Below are positions 25,766-33,775 of a stretch of DNA of 63,187 bases, in pieces (within the stretch, counting starts at the first letter, position 1; every line of letters starts with the position of its first letter). The notes below the pieces were generated by a model. It worked only from the letters and a program-made list of their open reading frames with translations. It searched no databases and was not told the origin of the DNA. The DNA comes from CAZWRV01 sp964636325 (GTDB taxonomy: Bacteria > Verrucomicrobiota > Lentisphaeria > Victivallales > GWF2-50-93). Location of the stretch: the NCBI GenBank assembly GCA_964636325.1, contig CAZWRV010000032.1, positions 1 through 63,187 on the forward strand, given 5' to 3'. Both the position numbers and the translations under genes were made by a program.

Positions 25766-28030
25766 TCACATGGCTACATCGTGCCTTCGGCGGCCGATGA
25801 GCTCGTCCTGGACTTCCTTGCCGAGAGTGACGAAGGTAGCGGAGAAGCCGCCGACCCTGACCGTCAGCGCCGGATGTTCCTCCGGCCTTTTCTGCGCCTC
25901 CTTGAGCCGGCCGACGTCGGTGACGTTGCCCTGGAACATCTGCCCGCCGGTTTTGAAGAAGGCGTCCAGCATGCTCCTTGCGACATCGTGGCTGACATGC
26001 TCGGGGTTGATGTCCCAGATGTGGCTTGCGCCGCCCGAGAAGCGTTCGACGGGAACCTTGCCAGCCGATAGCATAGCGGTCGTGATGCCCCTGTCCATCG
26101 CACTGGATTGCGGCGTGATGCCCTGCGCTATCGGAGTCCCCGAGAGCCTGCCGTCCGGCGAGGCGCCGATGGCGGCGCCGGTTGGAGCCGCCATCATGAA
26201 CGTCATTATCATCGGCTTTACCTTGCCGCCGAGGCGGTTGGTGAACTTCTCGTAGATTCCGCATATGTCGGCGGTCAGTCTTGCCATCATCTCGTCGGCC
26301 TCGCGGATACCCTGGCCGTATTTTGGCAGCGCCGCCAGCCTTTTCCGCAAAAGCTCATTATCTGCGAAATTGGATTCCAACGCCGCCAGCAGCGCGGCGC
26401 CGCCTATGAACTTTTCCTCGAAGACCGCCTTCCTGACGGCCGTAAGGCTGTCCGCCGCGTTCGGTATGCCGAGAGGCGTCGAACCGTAGTCCTCGTAGCG
26501 GGCGCCGCCGTCGTTGATGATCCTCCCCTTCCTGATGCAGTCGTCGACCTGGCTTGAGACGAGGAAGAGCTGGCGGAACTTGGCGCTTTCCTCGCAGTAG
26601 ATGTCGAGGCGTCTGAACGTGAGCGTCAGGATTCTGTCAAGCTCGGCGACGAACGCGCCATACAGCTCCTCGAACGAGGAATATGTCAAAAGGTCCTTGG
26701 GGAGATGTTCGAATACCTTCTTCCCTGTGATGAGGCAGCGTCCGCCGGTTAGGACGTATTCTAAGACTTTCCCCACGTTGAAGAAGCCGGTGAAGAGGAG
26801 GTCGCCGTTCATGGCGAACGGGGAGATCTCCATGCACCCGCCGCACATATACATGTTGGCGTCCGCCGCGGGGATGTGGCCGTCGCGGGTGATCGCCCTG
26901 ACAATCGTCCTGTCGTTGAGAATCTGCGCCCTGTTCCCGCCGTGAAGAAGATAGCATGCCGAAAGGTCGAGCAGCCATTCAGGAGGATCGGCAGGAATCC
27001 TTATGTAGACCGAGGGATGCGTGAGCTCCTTCAGCGACATGATGGATTCGACCATGATTTTTGTGAGCGGGTTCGCAGCGCATGAGCCGTCCGGATGCGA
27101 CCCCCCTACGACAATTGTCTCGACGTGGCCGTCGGCGCCCCAACGCAGCCTTTCATGGAAGCGGATGAACAGTTCGTCCACCAACTCCCTGGCGGAATCA
27201 AGCGTCTCCACCGAGCTGTTGAGATCCTTTTCCAAATAGGGCCACAGGAAATAGTCGAGCCTGCCCGGCCCGTTTCCGCCGTAGGGGTTCTCGAATATGG
27301 TCGCCATATACGAGAAGTGGAAGGACTGGACCGCCTCGCGGAAGTTCCTGGCTCCGTGGCGGGGGACGCGCTTGCACATTCCGATCTTGTCGAGGATATC
27401 ATCACGCTCGGCGTCATCTTTTGAGGACTCAAGCGACACTTCGAGCGCCTCAACGTGTTTGTCGGCCCAGCCGGCGACGGCCTTCAGGCAGATCCTCATG
27501 CATTCCAACTCGGTGCGTCCCTTCTCGTCGGCGCCGGGCATCGCGGCGTCTATCCGCTTCAGCATCCCCTCGATTCCGGATTCGACGATCCAGTCCCAGT
27601 GCCAACCGATATGCCCAGGCGCACCGTGAACCGGCGAAACCCAGTTCTTCCCGCCGTCCTTCTGCCCGATGTAGTCCAGGCCTGCGATCTTTATTATTTC
27701 CGGAATTTCCTTTTCTATCCTCTTCACGTAGGCGCATGAGAAGTCATGTTCGTTGAACCGCTCCAAGTCAAAGGGCTCATATCTATACTGGTATGTCTGG
27801 CCGACAAGCATGGAGTCTTTGAATATAATCGCAGGTTCGTTAAGGAGTTCGTAGGCGAAGGTCAGCGCTTGGCGTCTCCGCAACGGCTCGCCGGCATAGA
27901 GCTCATGGAACGCCTTTACCCTGTTCGCATATCGCGGGCTCGGCGCCGCCGATGCGGCCCTCCGCTTGGACGCATCAAGAAAAGCTTTCGTCCTTCCGCA
28001 AAGACGGTCGTTGAAGAAATAACTGCCCAT
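25766..28030 (-). CDS. Glycyl radical enzyme, eliminase-type (PFL family), unknown substrate
   Basis: 754 residues from ATG 28030 (GGAAG eight bases upstream). Full-length PFL-like fold: active-site thiyl Cys399 with general-base Glu401 in CGGCMEIS, and glycyl-radical Gly728 in VRVGGFSATF near the C-terminus, followed by QDELIGRR. The GCxE motif is that of dehydratases and C-N/C-S lyases (glycerol or propanediol dehydratase, CutC), not of pyruvate formate-lyase, which has CC. The radical motif deviates from the common RVSGY (Gly for Ser, Phe for Tyr). No activating radical-SAM enzyme is adjacent. Divergent from an AraC-type regulator that probably controls it. Anaerobic metabolism is implied. 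Confidence 0.9.
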   Translation of the reverse strand: MGSYFFNDRLCGRTKAFLDASKRRAASAAPSPRYANRVKAFHELYAGEPLRRRQALTFAYELLNEPAIIFKDSMLVGQTYQYRYEPFDLERFNEHDFSCAYVKRIEKEIPEIIKIAGLDYIGQKDGGKNWVSPVHGAPGHIGWHWDWIVESGIEGMLKRIDAAMPGADEKGRTELECMRICLKAVAGWADKHVEALEVSLESSKDDAERDDILDKIGMCKRVPRHGARNFREAVQSFHFSYMATIFENPYGGNGPGRLDYFLWPYLEKDLNSSVETLDSARELVDELFIRFHERLRWGADGHVETIVVGGSHPDGSCAANPLTKIMVESIMSLKELTHPSVYIRIPADPPEWLLDLSACYLLHGGNRAQILNDRTIVRAITRDGHIPAADANMYMCGGCMEISPFAMNGDLLFTGFFNVGKVLEYVLTGGRCLITGKKVFEHLPKDLLTYSSFEELYGAFVAELDRILTLTFRRLDIYCEESAKFRQLFLVSSQVDDCIRKGRIINDGGARYEDYGSTPLGIPNAADSLTAVRKAVFEEKFIGGAALLAALESNFADNELLRKRLAALPKYGQGIREADEMMARLTADICGIYEKFTNRLGGKVKPMIMTFMMAAPTGAAIGASPDGRLSGTPIAQGITPQSSAMDRGITTAMLSAGKVPVERFSGGASHIWDINPEHVSHDVARSMLDAFFKTGGQMFQGNVTDVGRLKEAQKRPEEHPALTVRVGGFSATFVTLGKEVQDELIGRRRHDVAM

Positions 28031-28100
28031 AAAGCACACTTCCTAGCTTTGATTATTTAAAAACGATTATATATTGCACTCATAATATCATATATGCGCA

Positions 28101-28135
28101 AAAGATAAAATATATAAATACTATTATTTATCTTT
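28101..28135 (+). promoter_or_regulatory. Inverted repeat in the GRE/AraC divergent promoter region
   Basis: AAAGATAAA (28101-28109) and TTTATCTTT (28127-28135) are perfect 9-bp arms in very AT-rich DNA, ending 7 bp before the AraC-type regulator ATG. It could be an operator for autoregulation, or an RNA hairpin at the ribosome-binding site. Function is inference. Confidence 0.4.
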
Positions 28136-28142
28136 CTAGGCT

Positions 28143-28913
28143 ATGAAACTTGAATCTTCGAAGCCGGTGGAGAATGTCTTCATGTTCCAGGCGGAAGCGA
28201 GGCGTTATGCGCCTCGCGTTGTCCCGAATGGAATCGAGGAAGTCGAAATTGTAACCGGCGGCAGAGGACGTTTCATAAACGGCGACGAGACCATCGAGGT
28301 CGGGCCCGGCGACATGCTCTGGTATTCCTCCGGGGAGCTTGTCGAGGCGGAAGGTGATTCCTCGGATCCATACCGCGTCTGCGTGATACGCTTCTCGGTC
28401 AGCCGCCGACCGGCGGAAAAGGCGCCGTTTTTCTCAAGATGGAAGGTGCCGGATGACGCAGTGGAATTTTGCCAAAGCATCCAGGATCTCTGGAATTCCG
28501 CCGCAGGGATAGGAGGAGAGATGGCGGACTGTGCATATCACCGGATCTACTGGGAGGCGATGAGATGGAGGCGTGCCGCCGCCGCCCTTGGAAATCCCAT
28601 CATGCGCAAGGCCGAGTCCTTCATCAGGGAGCACTTCTGCGGAGACATCACCGTGGAGGACATCGCCCGCGCGGCAGGCGCAAGCGCGCCGCACCTGCAT
28701 TTCATCTACAGGAAGGAGACCGGCTCCTCCCCCATGCGTCAGGTGCTCAAGCTCAGGCTGGACAAGGCACAGAACCTGCTGCTCACCTCTGATATGCACG
28801 TCAAGGAAATCAGCTCCCAATGCGGATTCAACGATGTCAACAACTTCTGCATACTCTTCAGAAAAAGGCTGGGTGTCTCTCCCGGCAGGTTCAGGAAGAT
28901 GCAGTATTCCTAG
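28143..28913 (+). CDS. AraC-family transcriptional regulator
   Basis: 256 residues. An N-terminal cupin-like sensor (residues ~15-100: VTGGRGRFINGDETIEVGPGD split over 38-58) is followed by two helix-turn-helix units at about 158-254, including ITVEDIARAAGASAPHLHFIY and VKEISSQCGFNDVNNFCILFRKRLGVSPGRF (each trimmed here to its core), the classic AraC/XylS signature. It binds DNA as a dimer and senses a small ligand. Divergent from the glycyl radical enzyme gene, its probable target. Confidence 0.9.
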   Translation: MKLESSKPVENVFMFQAEARRYAPRVVPNGIEEVEIVTGGRGRFINGDETIEVGPGDMLWYSSGELVEAEGDSSDPYRVCVIRFSVSRRPAEKAPFFSRWKVPDDAVEFCQSIQDLWNSAAGIGGEMADCAYHRIYWEAMRWRRAAAALGNPIMRKAESFIREHFCGDITVEDIARAAGASAPHLHFIYRKETGSSPMRQVLKLRLDKAQNLLLTSDMHVKEISSQCGFNDVNNFCILFRKRLGVSPGRFRKMQYS

Positions 28914-29197
28914 TGTGTCGTCCACTAAATCCGTTGGATTAAATTATGCCTATTTTCGATGCGGATTCGGCTTGACGGGAATAAGGCGATACATGGGTAT
29001 CGTTGTTTCCCGGCAGGACAAAGGCCGCGCGGAAAGAGGCATAACCGCTTTGCGGCGTGAGCCTTTTAGCGTTCAGCCCATCCGTTCGAGCTCGACGATG
29101 GCTATGCATCGCCTCCGCTCAACCAGATGGACTGACCATCTAAAATGCTTCACGTTTAATTTCAACGTATTTATTGGACGATACACTGGAACAGCTG

Positions 29198-30388
29198 TCA
29201 CAGATCCGCCAGCGACTTCCCCTGCATCTCCAGCGCGATGCATATCGATATAGGCGCGTTCGTCCATCCTGTGTAGATGCTGTTCGCGCCGCCTTCGAAG
29301 CGGTCACCGCCGCCCCATTTCCCGGCCTTGATGTCGAACATCCCCCGCCAGCAGCCCTTGAGATGCTTTTCCGGCGACCTGTCCTGTATTTTGAGAAGCA
29401 AGTCGAGGATTTTCAGGAATGCAAGGCGGTATTTCTCATCCCCGGTGACACCAGCCAGAATCTGCAGGGCCATAAGCGCCCAGTTCATAGTGTAGATGGT
29501 GTCCGCCAGATGCGGCCCGGGTGGAGCCTCGAAGTGCTCGGCGGGGATGTTGCCGGTCTGAGTGTCCATCTTCGAGGCCAGCCTGTCTCCGAAGAGAAGC
29601 GCAAGGCGCTTGGACTCATCCGCATTGAATACCGAATGGCATATCCCGGCGCCGATTGCGGCATAGGCCGTCTCGCTGGCATTGAGCGAATCCTTGTTTT
29701 GGAGCAGGAACTTCCGGTAGCGATCGACGACCTTCTTATAGATGGGCTTCTCCGAAATTCCGTACGCCTTCGCCATCGCCATGCAGGCGAGCGAACCCCA
29801 GTGCGGGAGCTTGAGATTTCCGAGCCATACGGGCTTGAAGCCCTCGGCCGCCTCGAAGTGCGACATGAATGCCGCCGCAATCTTGTCCGCAAGGGCAATG
29901 CCCCACTTCATCATGCCGTATTTCCTTTCAAGCCCCGGATATTTTGCGCCTATGGCAAGCTGGATCGCGCAGTTCCAGGCGTTGTCGTCGAACCATATCC
30001 CCCTGCCGACATGCGACCACGCCCAGGTGCCGACAAGCGCCTCGTCGGAGCTGAAGCGCGTGAGCATGCCGCTCCGGAAGTAAAGGAAGTCAAGTATGTT
30101 CTCGGCTACGCATCTGAATTTTTTCCTATTCAGAGCCTCCGACGCAAGAAGGAAAAGAAGGGCCGTCTCGAAGTTGCAGTCTGCGCGGCGATGCTCGATC
30201 ACGCTGTATCCGCCGAATTCCGTCCATGCCTGGAAATGGCTGTATATCTTGTCCATCGAATCGTTGCCCTTGAGCGCGACGCGCTCCGCGACGCCCCAGA
30301 GCCCGTCCTTCGGAACCATGACGCCCGAATTCTCGAACCAGCCCAGATTGGACGTCAGCGCGTCCTTGAGCTTCAGCTGTGCCTTCAT
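29198..30388 (-). CDS. Alpha/alpha-barrel glycosidase-like protein
   Basis: 396 residues from ATG 30388, preceded by GGAAAGGAT. Repeated helix pairs rich in Trp/Tyr/Asp (TWAWSHVGRGIWFDDNAWN near 130-148, ASETAYAAIGAGI near 240, YTMNWALMALQIL near 300, GGGDRFEGGANSIYTGW near 370) are the pattern of (alpha/alpha)6 barrels found in unsaturated glucuronyl hydrolases and GH76/GH105-like enzymes. The WFDDNAW motif could supply catalytic aspartates. No signal peptide: cytoplasmic processing of an imported oligosaccharide is plausible. The family is not certain. Confidence 0.6.
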   Translation of the reverse strand: MKAQLKLKDALTSNLGWFENSGVMVPKDGLWGVAERVALKGNDSMDKIYSHFQAWTEFGGYSVIEHRRADCNFETALLFLLASEALNRKKFRCVAENILDFLYFRSGMLTRFSSDEALVGTWAWSHVGRGIWFDDNAWNCAIQLAIGAKYPGLERKYGMMKWGIALADKIAAAFMSHFEAAEGFKPVWLGNLKLPHWGSLACMAMAKAYGISEKPIYKKVVDRYRKFLLQNKDSLNASETAYAAIGAGICHSVFNADESKRLALLFGDRLASKMDTQTGNIPAEHFEAPPGPHLADTIYTMNWALMALQILAGVTGDEKYRLAFLKILDLLLKIQDRSPEKHLKGCWRGMFDIKAGKWGGGDRFEGGANSIYTGWTNAPISICIALEMQGKSLADL

Positions 30389-30573
30389 ATGCTCATCCTT
30401 TCCGTTTTTATAATTTCCGCCGCTCCGACCGGACCGGGAGGTCCGTTTGTGACTAAAGGGCTTTAGTAGGGCAAGATACCACGCATCGCTCTGCATGCAA
30501 GAAGAACCTTCGGAAATTTTGCGGATTTGTTTTATATTGGTGGCATATAAGTTTGTGCCTTGCTTGCGTCGAG

Positions 30574-30822
30574 ATGGGGCGGGGTGATGCCGAAAAACTG
30601 GATTGTTTTATGATCGACAGGATAAGGAACGAGAAAGATCCGCTCAATTTGGCAAGCGCGGTAATATATTGCGAAGATTCTTTCCTTGAAAAGATTTCAG
30701 TGCTTGATATCGGTGCCATTATCGAGAAACTTAGCAAGGCGCATGGGAACATGGAGGAAGGTAATAATAAAGAATTTTTAAGGATTGCCATCGAACGACT
30801 TACCGATCGAAAACCTAATTAG
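30574..30822 (+). CDS. Small hypothetical protein
   Basis: 82 residues, mostly helical, charged and without signal peptide; composition is protein-like (DKIRNEKDPL-type start region, IIEKLSKAHGN in the middle, IAIERLTDRKPN end). The first ATG considered is 30574; 30610 is an alternative. No good Shine-Dalgarno. Not recognised. Sits between the barrel protein and an IS remnant, so it may be a leftover of a transferred segment. Confidence 0.4.
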   Translation: MGRGDAEKLDCFMIDRIRNEKDPLNLASAVIYCEDSFLEKISVLDIGAIIEKLSKAHGNMEEGNNKEFLRIAIERLTDRKPN

Positions 30823-30923
30823 CCGAGAAATTAACACTTACTTTCCCGTTGGAAATAATTGTGTTGAAATACCGCCACTCCCGGAAGGTATTTTTCTAAA
30901 TTCCCACCTTTTTCTTAACTAGC

Positions 30924-30976
30924 CTGGATTATTCACAAACGTTTTTTGCATGCGAAAAAGTTTGTGAATAATCCAG
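30924..30976. repeat. CTGGATTATTCACAAAC palindrome, copy 2
   Basis: CTGGATTATTCACAAAC (30924-30940) pairs perfectly with GTTTGTGAATAATCCAG (30960-30976). The interior is itself near-palindromic around GCATGC with T-rich and A-rich flanks. The core CTGRATTATTCAC is shared with the palindrome at 17139-17169. It lies 67 bp outside the IS remnant. Confidence 0.75.
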
Positions 30977-31042
30977 CTGCAGAAGTCAAATTGTCAAATT
31001 ATGCGATTCGCCCAAGTTGCGCAGTTATGAGGTTTTAAAGTT

Positions 31043-32368
31043 CCTTTTCCCCTGTGAAGGGACTTTTCAGAAGGGCATTTTTCTCCACTACATTTTTATG
31101 TTTTTTGGTCTGTTCGGCAGTTTGACGCCCATCGCGTCAAGGAGTTCCGAAAGGTGTTTCTCCGGTCTGCCGACAAGTCTTAGCCTTGCCGGATTTCTGT
31201 CCTTGACGTCAACAAGGACGTCCATCGATCTCACCTCCTTCATTTCACATAAAAGTTTTCTGGCGCAAGTTCCCAGTCCCTTCGAGTTCATCCACATTTC
31301 AAGCGACCTCCACAAGGCGAGAGCAAGAAAGCACACGAATATGTGAGAGCGAACTCTTTCGGCTCTCTGGTGATATACGGGTCTTATGCCCAAATCCGTC
31401 TTGCAGATGCGGAAGGAGCTTTCGGCCTGGTTCAGCTGCATATATGTCTTCCAGAGTTCTTCCGGTCCGCGCCCGGTCAGGTTTGTCCTTGAAAGATACG
31501 CGCCATTGGAAAGTTCCGCCCAGCGCTCCCTGTGTTCTTTGCGAACGATTCGCACGGGGCTTCTGCAAAGAATGAAAGTCTCGTTCGAGCCTTCCGGAGA
31601 GGGAACTGTTTTGACTTCAAGTCCTGGGCTTATTTCCTTCCAGTTCTTTTCAAGAAGCTCGGACTCGAATCTTCTTAACATCGGCTTGGGCGTGCCGACA
31701 AGATACATCACGCCTCTTTCACGAAGCCTGCAAATGATCTCCTCGCTCGCGATTCCTCTGTCGAAGACCCAAACGCGATTGGGCCTGCCGTATTTGCCCT
31801 CCATAAGTTCGAGTATATCTTCAAGCGTAGTGACATCGGCGCGGTTTCCATCAAAAACCTCGTAGATTGCGCAAGCTCCAGCTCGGAGGATTGCTCGCAC
31901 AGCCTGCCGATGGCGAGAACACACGCGAGAAGCGAAAGTTTATATTCATCACGCCCCTCTTCGGCAATCCTGTCGAATATTTCATCGAGCCCGAGCCTTC
32001 TCCACACGCAGAGGGCAAGAAACACATCTCCAAATCTTCTCATCCTTTCCACGCGGACGGAACGCAAATCCACGACAGCCCAGTCCGGCACTTCAGCTTC
32101 AGCGGGAGCGAACATGTCCGGAGTCCTGTCCTTCTCTTTTCCGGAAAGTATCTCGCCAATCCGCTCCCAGCCGATTTTTTCCTCGTCGTCTCCGCCGAAG
32201 AGTTTCCCGACATTCGCGACGACGCGCTGGCGAGGACCGCCCGCCGTCCTCACGGACTCCACCAGCGTCCAGTAATCATAGCTGACTCCGCCCGACATTT
32301 TTCTGTTTCTTTTCAAGTACATGCGACTAATTTGCCGGACTGAAAAGAAAAATTCAACGGGGGCAAGG
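31043..32368 (-). mobile_element. Degenerate IS1634-type insertion sequence
   Basis: Contains the broken transposase gene. Putative terminal inverted repeats: CCTTTTCCCCTGTGAA (31043-31058) and, at the other end read on the minus strand, CCTTGCCCCCGTTGAA (32353-32368), matching at 12 of 16 positions. No clear target-site duplication was identified. Boundaries are therefore approximate; the identity as an IS remnant rests on the transposase. Confidence 0.6.
31088..32322 (-). pseudogene. IS1634-family transposase with internal deletion and frameshift
   Basis: The N-terminal part starts at MYLKRNRK (ATG 32322) and runs, in IS1634 style, through YDYWTLVESVRT, GPRQRVVANVGKL and LACVLAIGRLCEQSSELELAQ. 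At about 31865-31872 the reading frame switches, and homology resumes at YEVFDGNRADVTTLEDI, WVFDRGIASEE and VGTPKPMLRRFE to the stop at 31088. In intact relatives roughly 130 residues lie between these points, including the first catalytic Asp of the DDE triad (the YDVTS region). The element is therefore predicted to be inactive through a deletion of about 390 bp that left the halves out of frame. Confidence 0.85.
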
Positions 32369-32558
32369 GGGCTTTTCTCCACTACACGCACTTTTGAAAA
32401 ATTGTCAGAGGGAAAGACTTTTGCCGCACAAAACGCTCCATAGGGGAAATATTTTTTGGAAAAATCGAAACGGCTCAAGATAGGTTAAGGCTGCAGCTTC
32501 CGAGGCCGGCATGAAAAGATACAAGGTTTATTAAAGCCAGTGCAGTCCTTCGTAAGCG

Positions 32559-33647
32559 TCAAATGAATCCATAGGCATCGGCGATGGATCTGGCCGTTGA
32601 AAGATGGTATCCCATGGAAACCGAGTTCGGAACTCTGTCATTCTTGGACAAGAGTCCGTCGATGATCTCTCCGGCCTTGGCCGCGTATTCGTCTGGGTCG
32701 AACTGCAGAAGCGTTATAGGGAGGAAGGGACTTCTAAGATCGCCCTTGTTGCCATGGGACACTATCTTGAGCTTTTCCGGGATCTTATACGAGCCCTTCA
32801 GGAGGAGTGGTTCAACGTTGAAGTAGATGGTGTCTTCGGCTATGAGGATTCCGTCCGGGGCGCTGCCGCCGTCCGACATTATTTCCCTGAAGGCGTTGAT
32901 GCATGACCGGGCGTCGATGTATATGAAGTCTGTTGCGACGAGTTTAATATCGGGGACGAGCCCCTTGTCCCTGACCGCTTCCATGAAGTCCTTCTTGAAG
33001 GAGGGACTGCCCATGAATGCCAGCCTTTTGCAGCCTTGAGCCGCCAGGATGCTGACGCCTTCGCGGACAAGTCCGCCGTGGTCCTGGATGATGTTATATC
33101 TGAAGCTTCTCGTTCCTCCGACGACAGGGACATCCTTGCCGATGTTCGAATCGATATATCTTGGTATGCCGTCCATGCCCCACAGGAACATGCACGATAT
33201 GCGGTTTCTCTTAAGGGCCGATATCAGCTCCGGGCAGCTTTTTCCCGTTGGCTTTTCTCCGGTCCTGGTGTGTCCGAGATAGACCACCGTGTCGAAATTC
33301 CTATCCTCAAGGTATTGCCGCAGCTGCCGTATGACCTGCAGGAAGTACCAGGAAGTCGCTGGATGGAGCAGGTCGAGCTCGGAGAATATTGCGACATGCT
33401 GTTTGTTTTCCCTTTCGGCCACGTATGTTCCGCTGCCGTGGCGTCGCTCGATGATACCCTCCATGGCCAATGTGCTAAGCGCCTCGCGGACGGTGGGCAC
33501 GCTGACTCCCAGCGTCGCCGCCATCCTGCTTTCAGATTCAAGCCTTTCGCCCGGTCTGAAATCTGCCTTGAGCTTTTCCCGGATCATCTCCGCGATCTGC
33601 ATGTGGAGAGGGGCTCGCTTGAGCTTCTTCCTTATTCCGATAGCCAT
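32559..33647 (-). CDS. GntR-type regulator with LacI-like sugar-sensor domain
   Basis: 362 residues from ATG 33647 (AGGTGG five bases upstream; a GTG three codons earlier is possible). N-terminal winged helix of the GntR family at about 10-75: PLHMQIAEMIREKL, GERLESESRMAATLGVSVPTVREAL and HGSGTYV (cores). The rest (~85-360) is a periplasmic-binding-protein-like ligand domain (peripla_BP_3 type), as in AraR. It should repress genes until a sugar binds. Downstream of the convergent-side esterase gene on the same strand, so it probably controls that locus. Confidence 0.88.
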   Translation of the reverse strand: MAIGIRKKLKRAPLHMQIAEMIREKLKADFRPGERLESESRMAATLGVSVPTVREALSTLAMEGIIERRHGSGTYVAERENKQHVAIFSELDLLHPATSWYFLQVIRQLRQYLEDRNFDTVVYLGHTRTGEKPTGKSCPELISALKRNRISCMFLWGMDGIPRYIDSNIGKDVPVVGGTRSFRYNIIQDHGGLVREGVSILAAQGCKRLAFMGSPSFKKDFMEAVRDKGLVPDIKLVATDFIYIDARSCINAFREIMSDGGSAPDGILIAEDTIYFNVEPLLLKGSYKIPEKLKIVSHGNKGDLRSPFLPITLLQFDPDEYAAKAGEIIDGLLSKNDRVPNSVSMGYHLSTARSIADAYGFI

Positions 33648-33720
33648 TGTAACCACCTATGCGGTTTTTAATGCGTAAAATGTCTTAGCCGGAGTGATTG
33701 TGAAAAACAGTTTACAATCC

Positions 33721-33743
33721 GGGTGTCGGGTGTCAGGTTTCAG
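33721..33743. repeat. GGGTGTCGGGTGTCAGGTTTCAG phrase repeat
   Basis: GGGTGTC is duplicated in tandem, and the whole is a near reverse complement of 17241-17263. It occupies the short gap between the esterase and the regulator gene. Confidence 0.5.
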
Positions 33744-33775
33744 AAAAACAATATACGGTGAAAATCGGTTCAAGG

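Noticed and set aside
31079..32386. Direct repeat TTTTCTCCACTACA at 31079 and 32373 as a target-site duplication of the IS
   Set aside because: The left copy overlaps the transposase stop codon, and the sequences just inside the two copies are not inverted repeats.
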